From Callaeas wilsoni (taxonomy: Eukaryota > Chordata > Aves > Passeriformes > Callaeidae): DNA of 64,000 bases. Shown here in pieces: positions 13,130-24,700 of the stretch. The stretch covers positions 367,682 to 431,681 of the forward strand of contig VWPU01000914.1 in NCBI GenBank assembly GCA_013398955.1, in the 5' to 3' direction. Position numbers and translations under genes: made by a program. The notes under the pieces are model-generated. The model did not search any database. It was not told where the DNA came from and was given only the letters and a program-made list of their open reading frames with translations. The stretch's first letter is position 1. Each line of letters starts with the position of its first letter.

Positions 13130-13985
13130 TTCCTTAAGAGCCACCAGGGCCAGAACTGGAATTGTGCGGCAGTCGGGAGGTGCCGGTCACTTGAAAGACT
13201 GGAGTACCCAAGCCAACCTGCTCTTCTGCCTGGCAGCGCTTGCCGAAGGTAGAGGATCCGCTTTGGGTGGGTTTCCGGGCTTGCCAACTGTAGCCACTCG
13301 GAAAAGCTGCATTTCACAACTAGAAACTGTTTTCAGAATGAACTTTGCAAATCCCATCAGCGACAAAGCCTGAGCCAGTCCCTGGAGCTGGGCCACCCCA
13401 CACGGGTGCCGACAAACCCATTTCCCCCTCCCACACCTGCAGCAAGGACGACATCAGCACAACACCGGTGGTGTCCCAGAGGTGGCAGGACAAAGCGGCG
13501 GGCGGCGCTGATGCCATACGTACCAGGGCAAGTCTTCATCTGCAACTAGAACTGCTCCGTAAGCTCTTGCCTTCCTGCAAGGGTTCTTTTTGTCTGCCAT
13601 CTTCTTTCCATTTGTTTCCCAGACCACGTGGTCAGCTGACGAGCACCATTTTACGAAGACAGCCTACGCTCGTTTCCCGTTGTCTTTCAAGCCATGCAGT
13701 CAGTCACCTGGAGGGCGCCATTCTGTGGGTAGGGTCAGCCGCCATTTTCCCTTTGTCCCCTAACACACAGATGCCTGTGGCGGTGCCCTCCAGGAGAGGG
13801 CCAGTACCCTGACGGCTTGGGTGTCCCTTTGTTCCCATTGCGAGTTCTGAAATTTGCGATCACTTACTGTTATTTTTTTTCCTGTTGCTGTTTCACTTCT
13901 TAGTAAACTGTTATTTTTTCCGCTTCTATCTACTTGTATCCATTCTTTATTGGTGGAAAGAGACTGGTTGAAACTATGGGCATGT
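13130..13985 (+). mobile_element. Candidate endogenous-retrovirus LTR (solo), boundaries uncertain
   Basis: An abrupt GC-rich, CpG-containing block of about 700 bp is followed by a T-rich segment with an AGTAAA poly-A-signal variant at 13902-13907. A pyrimidine-rich tail after it (13911-13965) resembles the R-U5 end of avian ERV LTRs as I remember them. Two 'gccatt' motifs flank the centre (13720-13745). No internal retroviral sequence or second LTR is near, so it would be a solo LTR. A plausible 3' end is the CA at 13981-13982. I could not find a matching TG start or target-site duplication. The 155-codon frame at 13345-13812 lies inside this block and shows no known domain. Alternatives are a small CpG island or an unrelated GC-rich repeat. 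Confidence 0.4.
13902..13907 (+). promoter_or_regulatory. AGTAAA poly-A-signal variant inside the candidate LTR
   Basis: AGTAAA followed by a T-rich stretch, placed where an LTR would carry its polyadenylation signal. It is meaningful only if the LTR interpretation holds. Confidence 0.3.
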
Positions 13986-15814
13986 AAATCATTTTAGAGT
14001 GTCCACCTCTTCAAATTGTCTTAAACCAAGACAATATTTTTGGTACATCTCTCCTAAAAACCAGGGAGGCTTTTATATTTAATACTTCTTACCACACACA
14101 ACTGGCTGAGCATTCAAGATGCAACTAGCTCTGACAAAAAGCGATTCAAATTTCCCTTTCTAAGGTATCTAACTTCAAGACGAAGCAATTTTGCATCATT
14201 ATACATGTGCCTCCTTGAAAAACTAGTCAAAAGACCAGAGAAGCTACATCTGTTTTGCTCAGCTCTCAGCTGGGTGAATTTTTTTTCTAAGTCCCTTCAA
14301 AATGGAGATACGACATCTTTCCAGAGCACTGCGAAAAAAAAGTGGAAATCAACAACTGAAGTTCTTTGGGTTTTCATTTCCTTGTGGCACCCTCTGTGTT
14401 GACTCCAAGCCTGGAATAATAGGAAGCTAAGGTCACAGTCTTACACCTGGATAAATTCCAGGGCTTCTCCTTCTTAGCGATACCGGCAAGGACTAAAATG
14501 TTTAGAAGCAAGTCATTAGCTTCCAAAGCAGAAAGGAGGATTGCTCCACAAGGGAGTTTTCCCCTGGAGGACAGAAAGAAAAACATGAGCTAGAGCTTTT
14601 CCAGCAGCATACGCTAATTGAGGAACCTTCAATAAACAGTTGATACAAAGAGGGTCACTGCAGTCTCACAGGTGGTTTTACAGTGCATACTTCTATAATT
14701 CTTGTCAAGGAAAGATAATAGGAGAACCTGGTGCTATTAAAAAAATATTGACTTAGACATACATACAAGTCATAGCAAAGTCACACTTTAGAAATTTATA
14801 TAAAAGAACAAAGAGATTGATAAGTGGAGAGATTAATTCAACTGATAATTCTAGAAAGTTTAGAAGCAATTAAAGCCTCAGATTGAAAGAATATTATCAA
14901 ACAAACATAGTCATGGAAGTAATTAAAAGCATTTGATTGCTTCATAATAGGCAGAGCTAATCAAGCTTGTTCCTAATCAAAGTGTTCCACTCATTTTAAA
15001 GGTAACAATAAAAAATAGTGAAATTAATAAAGAACAGGTTACACTGCAATGTAGTAGCTACAACCTAGGTAAAATCTGCCCAGATACGTCATCTACCATG
15101 CAAGGAACCAATGTGGATATCCACTGCATCACAAGAATGAAAAAGCATCTGTTCATCAACAACCCAGTTACTTACATTCCAGTGAGGTTGCTTTAAGTAG
15201 GTCAGAGATGTGGAGGAATGCATGAATCCAGATTTTTGAACTACTTATATACATCCACCTGTGGCAGCTGGCATTCCTGCCCACAAGCAATATAACAGAC
15301 TTTGCCCATCAAGGTAGGGTGGGGAAACTTATCTGTGTTTCCTTATCTAACTCGCTAGTGGTCATTTTGATTTTCATCGAAGAAATATTTTTTTTAAGGT
15401 GAATGAAAGCTAACCTGAGTATTTTTCGCTCTCTCCCTCCTACCTATGCAAAATAAAAACTCATTTAATGATGGTGGGCAAAAAAGGAAACCATCCACAT
15501 GATGTATAACAGAATGATGCATCACTTTGATCACAATTTAGATGAGCACAGGCTTAACCAGACTTTGTCTATCTTAGTGCCAGTGCTATATCACTGACTC
15601 TGTAATGTTTTACCTTAATGAAGTTAGAGTCAAAATAGAAGGGAAAAAACCAAACAGGTGCATTTTTGAGATATGTCATTTGCTGCACTACCTACTAATC
15701 TTAAGAGGTAGGAATACATGTGTTGACTCATAACCAGCAGCAATTCACCCTCCAATGAAACTGATCAGTCAATCCCAAAGCATTTTACCAGGGAGAGCAG
15801 CATTGCTTTCTTAA
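13986..15814. other. AT-rich non-coding stretch
   Basis: I see no gene, RNA gene or classifiable repeat in this stretch. Confidence 0.6.
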
Positions 15815-15903
15815 CAGCTCGGATGGAGATGGTAAATAATTTGCCCAGGGTCAGCACAGGCCACTGGTAGAGCTTGGACTTTAAGTCATTTCAGTCTCAG
15901 CCT
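15815..15903 (-). mobile_element. MIR-type SINE remnant (minus strand)
   Basis: The + strand carries the reverse-complement MIR order: a 'ttgcccagggtca' block (15841-15853), then 'cactggtagagcttggactt' (15862-15881), then a tract ending near a 'cagtctcag' motif. This is the conserved MIR core read backwards. The copy is short and diverged, and its ends are approximate. Confidence 0.55.
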
Positions 15904-18900
15904 GGTAAACTAACTGATCATAAAATTTGATCAAAAAAAAGCACAAAGTGTTTTCTTTTATCATATAACATATGAAAGTTATATACATGTTTAATATATA
16001 TGATGAATCATGTTAGAATACCTAAAGATGTAACAGAACAACAACCATTTATTATTGGCCTAATACTATTGTTATACTCTGGATTTTAAATAATTAAATT
16101 TGTATGCTTACTTAAAACACAATTCATAGAAGGGTCTCTAGGAATGAGAATTACAGTTTATTGCAATTTCTGGGTCTAAGTTCTTAGATCAGCTACAACA
16201 CCTCAGTTCCTCATAAACTAGAAGTACTAGACTGCCACTACTTTTCAAAAAAACTCTCTCCAACAGACTTTGTAAAATAAACCAAAGCTGGATCAATCTC
16301 TATTGTCAGCTGCAATAGTATGAATTTGAAGAAAATGTTAGTTTTTTAGTGCTCAATATTTATGCTCACAAATTGCTTTGCTGACATGAGATGTGTCAGT
16401 ACTCTACTTGTAAAACTTGTCAACCATCCTTTTTTCCTTTCTTCATAGGCCCCTTCTTACAACACAATTGCAGTATAGTACAGAAAGTGGGCAGCCTCCT
16501 ATGACAAATACAGTTCAGATCAAACATTGCACATAAATACCATATTGCCACTCATATTAAATATACTGAAGTATACTTAAACCATTTTATGAAGGTGAAT
16601 GAAAATATAGCAATGTTTACTGAATTAAATAACCATAGTTACCTGAAACAAAATTCGTATCTTACAAACAGACTAACTCCAATGTTTATCACAGTCTTTC
16701 TCTCATCTACTGGTTGTTGCATATCTGGGATTGTTATGGAACTTAAGAGTATATCAGCCATGGGCAAAGAGCCACTTTTCATTGATGAAATGAATGACAA
16801 GTCCATATTTGTTCCACTCTAGGCTTTAAGCAAGTTCTGGACGTGCTTAGCAAAGAACATTACAACTAATATAAGGAAGAATACAAGATATTATACTTGC
16901 TCCTTTCTTTGCCTTTATCCCAGTGCCACGGTATCCTGTGAATGAAGATCTAGGGTGTCAGTCATTGTGAATGCAGCATTAGCCCAAAGCAGTGAATTAT
17001 TGTCACACTGTCTCTCAATGAGAAACTATATACATTTATTACTGCACTAAGTAAATCTACTAATCAACTGGGTTGAACCAGTTCTTGGTCAGTTCCATTC
17101 CCACCTCAATTTAAGCACTGGGAACAGGAAAGATCAAGAAGAGACAATGAATAGAAACATTTCCTATTGCTTGCCATGAATTGTCTGGAATCCTCCTCTA
17201 AGTCTACAAGAGGAGATATGGGGCAACTATTATCTCTCATCGAGTTGATGAATTGTTAACTGTTTAATCAATACAGAAAGCAACGTGTGTCTAACAAATA
17301 GTCATTTATGTCTGTGAACAAAGAGAAGGATCTTTACTGTAGTTAAGAAATACACTGATTAAGGAAAAGGACAAGTTTCAGGAGAAAATATCAATCTGCA
17401 TTGATCTCCTGAAGGATTTCAAGAAGGAAATTAATCAGGAAGATGGATGTAATCAAGAGTTACAGAAATGCAGAATTCCTCGGCAGCTGAGAATCGCAGA
17501 AATACACAGCAAGTCTGCTGGATGAAGGGCGAACAGGGAGAAGGTGGGAATAGAGGGAGAAGCCTTCCAATGAAATTTTTGTAACAGACCTAGCATAATC
17601 TTTCACTTCTTCTTTCATATCTTTTAGAAATATTTTATAGACATCTTACAAGTATTTCACACCTAAATATTGAGCTCGTGTTCTCCAAGTAGCCAAATAA
17701 TATAGGAGCACGTCCATGTACATGATGCAAAGGACATGTGAAGAACAGGTATTCATTCAGCTGGTCCAGAAGAACTGTTGTGCAGTAACAGTGATAGACG
17801 GCAAGTCTTCCTGGCATGCAGAATGCCAAATCTGTGAAGATGCCAAGGGACATTTCCACACACTGTCCAGTTTCATTATGTTCTACAGGGTTCTACCAAA
17901 TATCTTTTGTGGCTTTGAAACTGATTGGATAGTACAGTAAAGGGAAGCAGCTTGCACTGTCTCAGAGCCTACACAGGATCAGTGGTAGGAGCACAGACCA
18001 AAACTTTGCAAACTGACATCTGCAATGATGTCAGTTGTAAAAGCTTCCTGCATCATTCCTCTGACTGCATGCAAAGTTATTTACCAGCTGCATTGTTAGG
18101 AGATGAAACAGCAAAGTGAATAATAGCATAATATGTGCAAAAGAACTAAAATGCTATAGCATGAGAATATAACTGTTGCGTGTACTTGCTTCCCATTTGT
18201 AAGCTGTGCTTTATACTGGTTGAGTACAGCACAAGTAAAGAGGTAACTGGATAATGTTATGCACCATAAACTGTCCTCTGGACCTTAAATATAGTAAACT
18301 GCCATTTAAAAAAGAATAATGGCAGTAAGGCAGTCACATCAACTAAACATTGTGGAATCCACCTTATTACAGTTTGTCTTTGCACAGGAAAACTGTAAGC
18401 AGTATTATAGCACAAATTAAAATACTGCTTTTTATTGTAATCTCACAAGTGTGAAGAAGAGAACAACTAAAAATATATTTGTCAACAGCACCACAATATT
18501 TATTTTACATCAATAACCTCCTCGAAAGCTCAGGCATTGGAAATTTTAGTTTCACTCGGACTTTGAAAAATCTAAATAATTGGACTTGTGAAAAACATTG
18601 TCTCTGAAGAGAAAAACTGTTTATGTTATACTGTGTTCAGTATACTGAATTCCAGATAGACTCAACAGCCTCCTACATAATGTAACTGTCCTGGAATAAA
18701 ATGAGGTTTTTTTCTTTCTTTCAGGCATAAAATACAGGAACACCAGAAGAAGGCAACATGTCTCTAGTGCAGCATTTGGGCTCTATTAGTCAAAGTGTTG
18801 TATTCCTTAAGTATACATCAGAGGATAGATGTGCACATAAAATACCATATGTCAGTTTCAAAGCTATAATTTACATAGTTATTTAAACTTATGCAAATGA

Positions 18901-21044
18901 GGACATTAAAGCTGAGACACACACCAATAAAAGGAAATTATAAGTTAGAGCTGCCACATTGTCCTTAACTTCCTGTGAGTGACTAGGTATAGTAGAACAT
19001 ATGGCACCCACGCTCTCCCACTGTTCCCACCGCTCCTGAGAGAAGGCCAGATGGGCTGCAGTACCTAGACGCAACAGGGCGCGTTAGGAACACACGGTAG
19101 CCTTACCTCGCCCTTTAAATCTTACAGAGCTCATGCCAGCTACTTGGAAACAATCCTTAAGCTGTGGTCCTTTTTGTCCTGGTTACTTCTCCTGGTTCTT
19201 TACACAGAGCAATATGAACTAGAAGGAGGAACTCACACCCATTCCCTGACTCAACCTGGAGAATTCCAGATTTTTAAGCAAGGCTCATAGGATTTTCTAT
19301 CCTGCAACATATTCATGAAGTAGCTTGGTGCAAATCATGAAGATCTCTCATCTGTGAATCATGAGGCCTTTGTCTGTTCCAGTCTAGAAGAAAGGGTCAC
19401 AGAAAAGTTTATCTTCTCAAGCATGGACTCAATCTCCTACAATTTTCTCACGAATGAAACTGGATATAACATCTGAACAAGAGTTGTGTGTGCCAACTTT
19501 GGCAAAGTTTTAAGATCATAATACAGATGATGCTGATAACCAAAGGTAAGATAATGTATTAGCAAAAAGGAGGTTTGTTTCACAAAAGTGGCAAAGACTC
19601 AATTTTACCCAGCTAAACAAAATATGTGTTTTTTCTAGGAAATTATTAAGGTTATCTTTCCAGCTCATAATAAAAAAAATAGTGATTTGTTTTGCTTGGG
19701 GCATTTTTCACACAAAGCTCTTACCATTTCAGGTTTTATCTTGCTAACTGAAAAAAAGGACATTTACAAATTTAGCATTTATAAAATGACCTCCCTCTAT
19801 TGCATACTTAATTTAAGACCTTTAAGTGCTTTTAAATAAATAAGAAAACCCCCAGCTATTCATGTATGTCTCTAAATCAAAGGAGATAGATAATGTATAA
19901 TAAAATCAGGGATATTAACAAAAAAACCTCTGGGACCTAATAAAGACTGATGCCATACTGTTAGGGTTCACTTGTTTATTCCACATTTTCAAATAGTAAA
20001 AAACCCCAAAAAGTTCATGGTTTCTTCCAGATGAAAGAACAGGGTAGAAGATCAGAAATATAGATCTCACTCATGCACCTTCCCATGTTGTTACTCAAAA
20101 TTTAGCATCCTTTTACTAAATAGCTTTAGTGAATCCATCAATAAGAACAGCAGAGCTGCTATCTTCTGAAAATCCCTCAAGTTTCCTGAGACTGTCTACT
20201 TACTCCTCTCAACATTAAACTGTCAAAAGCTTAAAGCTTTACAAGACATCTTAATTCAGACCTATAAATTTTACTTGACCATATTTGAAAGTGAATAGGT
20301 TGATGAGTGCTATTTGTTACTGTGACTGCCTGCTAGGAGTTAAAGAGTCACAAGACAATCAAAATACTTGAAGCAGAAGTAGTATACTTAAACAAAAAAA
20401 GACAATATAGCTTTTATTGCTCTAACTCTATCTAGCCACTTTCCCCAGAAATTGCTCCTGGAGAAACACATACATCTGTTCACGAACCTTCCCCTTTCCT
20501 ACATGACGATGCGAGACTCCACCAAAAGGCTCACCTGTCTCAAGGGAGGAAGCGGTCTGAGTGTACATAGAATGTCTGCATCATGTGACATGTCTGCTAC
20601 TGACACATGCCAGAAGCCACGGCTTACAGATGCTCATGCTGTAAAATGCTCTTCTGGGCTTACAAAAAGCTCAGCCAGTCAGCTGGGAACGCACAAAACT
20701 GTACCTCTGCTGCAGGGAGGGGAGGTAGGTCTGGATTAACTGAATCTCTTCCTGACAGATTGATATTTCTGCCCCAGTACTTTATATTCCATGGTAGAAG
20801 AATCCATGGGACGCATGCACAACAAAACAGATGCAGAATAAAAACAACCCCAGTCAGTTATTTACCCTGCATATTTGAATACACAGTTGTTGACAGTTCT
20901 CCGCAAGTGTAGCCTTAGTGTAAATTATGTCTGGATCACCGACAACTCTTTGCAAGTTAATTAGACCTCAGACTACTGTTTTTTCAGCTAAATGAGGTCT
21001 TAGTCATATCAATTTCTTTTATTACCAATCATATGAAGTTTAAC
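15904..21044. other. AT-rich non-coding stretch
   Basis: No exon or RNA gene is recognised. Short open frames (up to 95 codons, 20452-20739) overlap each other in different frames and match nothing I know. Part of 20450-20740 is slightly richer in G+C than its surroundings. Confidence 0.6.
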
Positions 21045-21783
21045 AACTGGGCATGGGGCAATCCTGGTTGTGTGCATAGACTGGGGAACAAGAGGTGGGG
21101 GAGAAGCACTGCAGAAAGAGACCTGAGGGTCCTGGTCCTGGCAAGTCGAACACAAGTCAGAAGTGCCCTGGCAGCCAGGAGGGCCAGCTGTCTCCTGAGG
21201 TGCATCAGGCACAGCACCGCCAGCTGAGCAAGGGAGGGGATTGTTCCGCTCTGCTCTGCACTGGGGCAGCCTCACCTCAAGTCTTGAGTGCAGGGCGTCA
21301 TAACGTAAGAAAGACATGAAGCTATTAGAAAGCATCCAAAGGAGAGCCACAAGCATCATGAAGGGTCCAGAGGGGAAGCTGTATGAAGAGCAGCTGAGGT
21401 CACTTTGTTTCTTCAGCCTGGAGAAGAGGAGACTGAGCAAAGACCTCATCATGGTCTTCAACATCTCTACATGGAGAGGAGGAGGAGTAGGTACTGATCT
21501 CTTCTCTCTCATGACCAGTGACAGGACTCAGGGGAATGGCATGAAGCCAGGTCAGGGGAGGTATAGGTTGGATATCAGGTAAAAGCTTTTCACCCAGAGG
21601 TTGGTTGACCACTGGAACAAGCTCCCCAGGGAAGCAGTCACACCACCAAGCCTGAAAGAGTGAAATAAGCACTTGGAAAATGCTTTTTAGGTACATGGCA
21701 TCATTCCTGGGGTGTCCTCTGGAGGGCCAGGAGCTGCATTTGATGATCCTGCTGGGTCCATTCCAACTGATGATTTTCTGAGC
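21045..21783 (+). mobile_element. CR1 LINE, 5'-truncated copy (avian type)
   Basis: This is the 3' third of a CR1 retrotransposon: the end of ORF2 followed by the short CR1 3' UTR. From 21325 the frame reads LLESIQRRATSIMKG, then SLEKRRLSKDLI, then TSDRTQGNGM and GRYRLDIR, all standard CR1 ORF2 C-terminal motifs. An in-frame TAA at 21580-21582 interrupts it. The frame then resumes with VDHWNKLPREAV and meets another stop at 21661. The upstream part (21095-21320) matches the preceding ORF2 section but is shifted in frame. The tail (21690-21783) carries the CR1 'gatgatcctgctgggtcc' type ending. The terminal octamer microsatellite is not preserved. It is a non-functional copy, and the 5' truncation is the usual fate of CR1 insertions. 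The 167-codon minus-strand frame here is its antisense shadow. Confidence 0.95.
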
Positions 21784-24700
21784 TTATGTGGAACTTCTGT
21801 CACAAGAAAGAGATAAAAACTTTTTGGCCACAAGACAAGAGAGACTAAAATATATTTCTTATCCCTCCTGCTTGCTACAGGCTTGAAAAATATCCTCACC
21901 ATTTAAAAATAAATAAATAAGAAGATGTCATTTTATTAGTAATTCCAACAGACACTGCCTTGGGGATGGTCCCACAACACTATGAACTGCTAGCTTAGGG
22001 AAAAAACATTTTGAGTTCCATTTACATAACAAACCAATGCTACAGGTTAATCTCTAAAGATTTCCTATGCCTGCACTGAGGAAATCAAGTGGAGTTGCAG
22101 ATGTCACTGTGAGTTGTTAACTTTAAAATGGGCTTATAAATGCAGGAACTCGCCGTAATGGTCAGTTCACATAACTCATGAGATGCAAGACAAATAACAT
22201 GAGGTCACTTTACTACTGTTTTTTTCTTGAGGAATAGTTCAGAAAGGCAGCATCCTTCCTCTGTGTACAGTGTACTGATCATATTTGATGTCAACCTAAA
22301 ATGTCCCAGCTAGTAAATGAGATTAGTTAATGATGCATTCATTCCCTGAATGAACTATATTACGGCCAGGATAAAAATCTCTTCATCAAAGGACATAAAA
22401 GCACTGTACTCCATTGACAGGCTGAGGAAATCAGATCTTGGCAAACCTTAACAATTATGGAGTCAAAATTCTCTGGAAAATATTGACCATAACCAAAGAG
22501 ACAGGGACCAAAAAAAAAACCAAATGTATTTTTTTAGCAAGTACTTCTGAATGAAGTACTTGTATGAGGTCACACGAGTGCAGAAAGGTCATGAGCCTTT
22601 GGGCCTTCCAAAACACCTTGTGGAGTGTGGAGATATGCTGGAGTGTTGTGCCAGATGGAGATGGCCAGCGGTGCTGTGGTGGGCAGATTTACTGCGGTCT
22701 TACACTCTCTTCTCTCCATGCCTGGAGTTACAGCCTCTCCTAAGAATGGCAGCCAGCATTTGGATAAAGTGCTCCAACTGCTGGTGCCAGCATTTCAAAT
22801 GACAATGAGGGATGGTGGGAAGAGTTATCACTGAGAGGGATCCTGAAGGGGCAATGGGGCCCAATTAGTAAGAAAGTAAGAACAGAGCAGCCGCAGAACT
22901 CAAACAGAAAATGGCACACAAGGGGGAAGGCTATACTGAAATGGTCATCCTTCAGTGACCCTTCTGCTGCTGCTGCTGCTCAGGCCTTTCTCCTTTCCTA
23001 CTGCTGAAGTCAGCCACTCAGAAAAAAAGAATCATGATGTGCTGAGGAAGAGAAAATTTTCCTCTCCTTCAAGCTGTGAAACATCTTCACTGAGCAATAC
23101 TTAAATGTCAACACCAATGTGTTATGGTCTACAGAAAAAGGCATTATTAATAGAAATCACAGATGCCATTGCATTTCATAGTCCAGGTGGATTATGTTGT
23201 CTAGAAATATTTTTTGAGAACAGCTCTTTGAAGCCCCAGCTAGATACTGTAACTAATTTCATCTGCTCTATACATAACTGAAATATACTAAGGTCTGAAT
23301 TTCTTACCTGGAGACCTAATTTTCCAAAGTTCAGAGGTTATGGCCTGAGATCAATTAATTTAGTTTAACTTTGCCTAGCTGGTCAAAATCATTTAAAGGC
23401 TAGCCCAAGATCCTTTGACTGCAAGGCCTTATCACAACAGTAGGACTGCCTGCTGCTTCCCGAAACAGTGTTTTTTGAGTGGTTTCAGTTTGTTGTTTTG
23501 GCTATGTCTTTTTCATGTGAACTTAACTGTTCTGGATTCATGTTTTAGTAGGAAATTTCACAGCTTTCCAAATTTAGAAATATTCTAGGCAAAGCGACCT
23601 ATGTGTTCCCACCATTGTAAGAGTAAGCCAAAGATTCAGATAGTCTTTTTTCAAGAGCATGGTTTTCAAATCATCATCAACAGTATCCCTCTTGAGAAAA
23701 AAAAGTTTATGAACAAAAGCAAACCTCTAGAGAAGTTTTTTTCTTTTAGAACAGTGTATTTCTCTACTTTCATAAAACTGTGTAATCTCCTTCCCATTAC
23801 GATGCCTGAATAAGGCCTGGTTTTTTCTCTCTTCTTGGTTTCTTTTTCTCTCTGTGCTTTTTATACCTGGCAGGATTGCTCCAGACCTTGGAGCTTTGTG
23901 ACTTATGCATTTCTTTGTCAGGTTAGATTTGCACATTGGCCAGAAACAAGACAAGACTTGTCAGTGTTAATGTTCCTGACACTGACTCTTCACAAATCTT
24001 TGATATTTGCTGTTTTGCTTATCTGGTGCAATAAAGTTCAACTACATTTTGCATCTGATTAAGAATCAGTCATCTAAAATCATTCTCCCTCTTGCATCTG
24101 AAAAATGAAAAATGTACATACTGGAGTTAAACTAATCTACTCCTTTAAGAAATAACATTGGAAAGGCTACAACGAAATTAAGTATTCCTCAAGTATTACA
24201 GATGGTTCCATATGAGTTACTGAGAAGTCTCCACTTTAGTGCACCATGAATCAGACGCTCAACATGGTGTGTTGAAACTAAATTACTACTTTTGGATCAA
24301 TAAACACATTTACTGTTCTCTAGTCTCACTGATTAATAAATGGCTTGTAAGGTCACATAAACAATTTTCCATGACTTCCAAAAAAATCATACCTGGCATT
24401 TAATTTCCTTTTTCTCTTTAAACTATATTATTTTAGGATAGGCTCAAATGGACCTATAGTGTTCTCCTCCTTTTAACATTCATTCCTAGGAGTAAAACGT
24501 TCTTCAACGGGTGTCCAGGTTTGCTGGTATCTAGCTGATTAATCATATTAAAATATGGTTCATCTTATTTTATCACAGAGCTCATAACACCCACATTACA
24601 CTTAACTAATGCTTTTTAAGTACACAGTCGTTGTTTAGTTGCCTACAGCTCTGGCAGAATGAACAATGGAGCTAAAATAATCTATGCTTCATCTCCTACT

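Noticed and set aside
13345..13812. 155-codon plus-strand frame
   Set aside because: It lies in a GC-rich block where stops are rare and inside a candidate LTR. Overlapping frames on the other strand are open too.
21009..21512. 167-codon minus-strand frame
   Set aside because: It is the antisense shadow of the CR1 LINE copy. The sense strand carries the recognisable ORF2 motifs.
22964..22980. CTG triplet run
   Set aside because: Only five units. It is too short to be notable as an expandable repeat.
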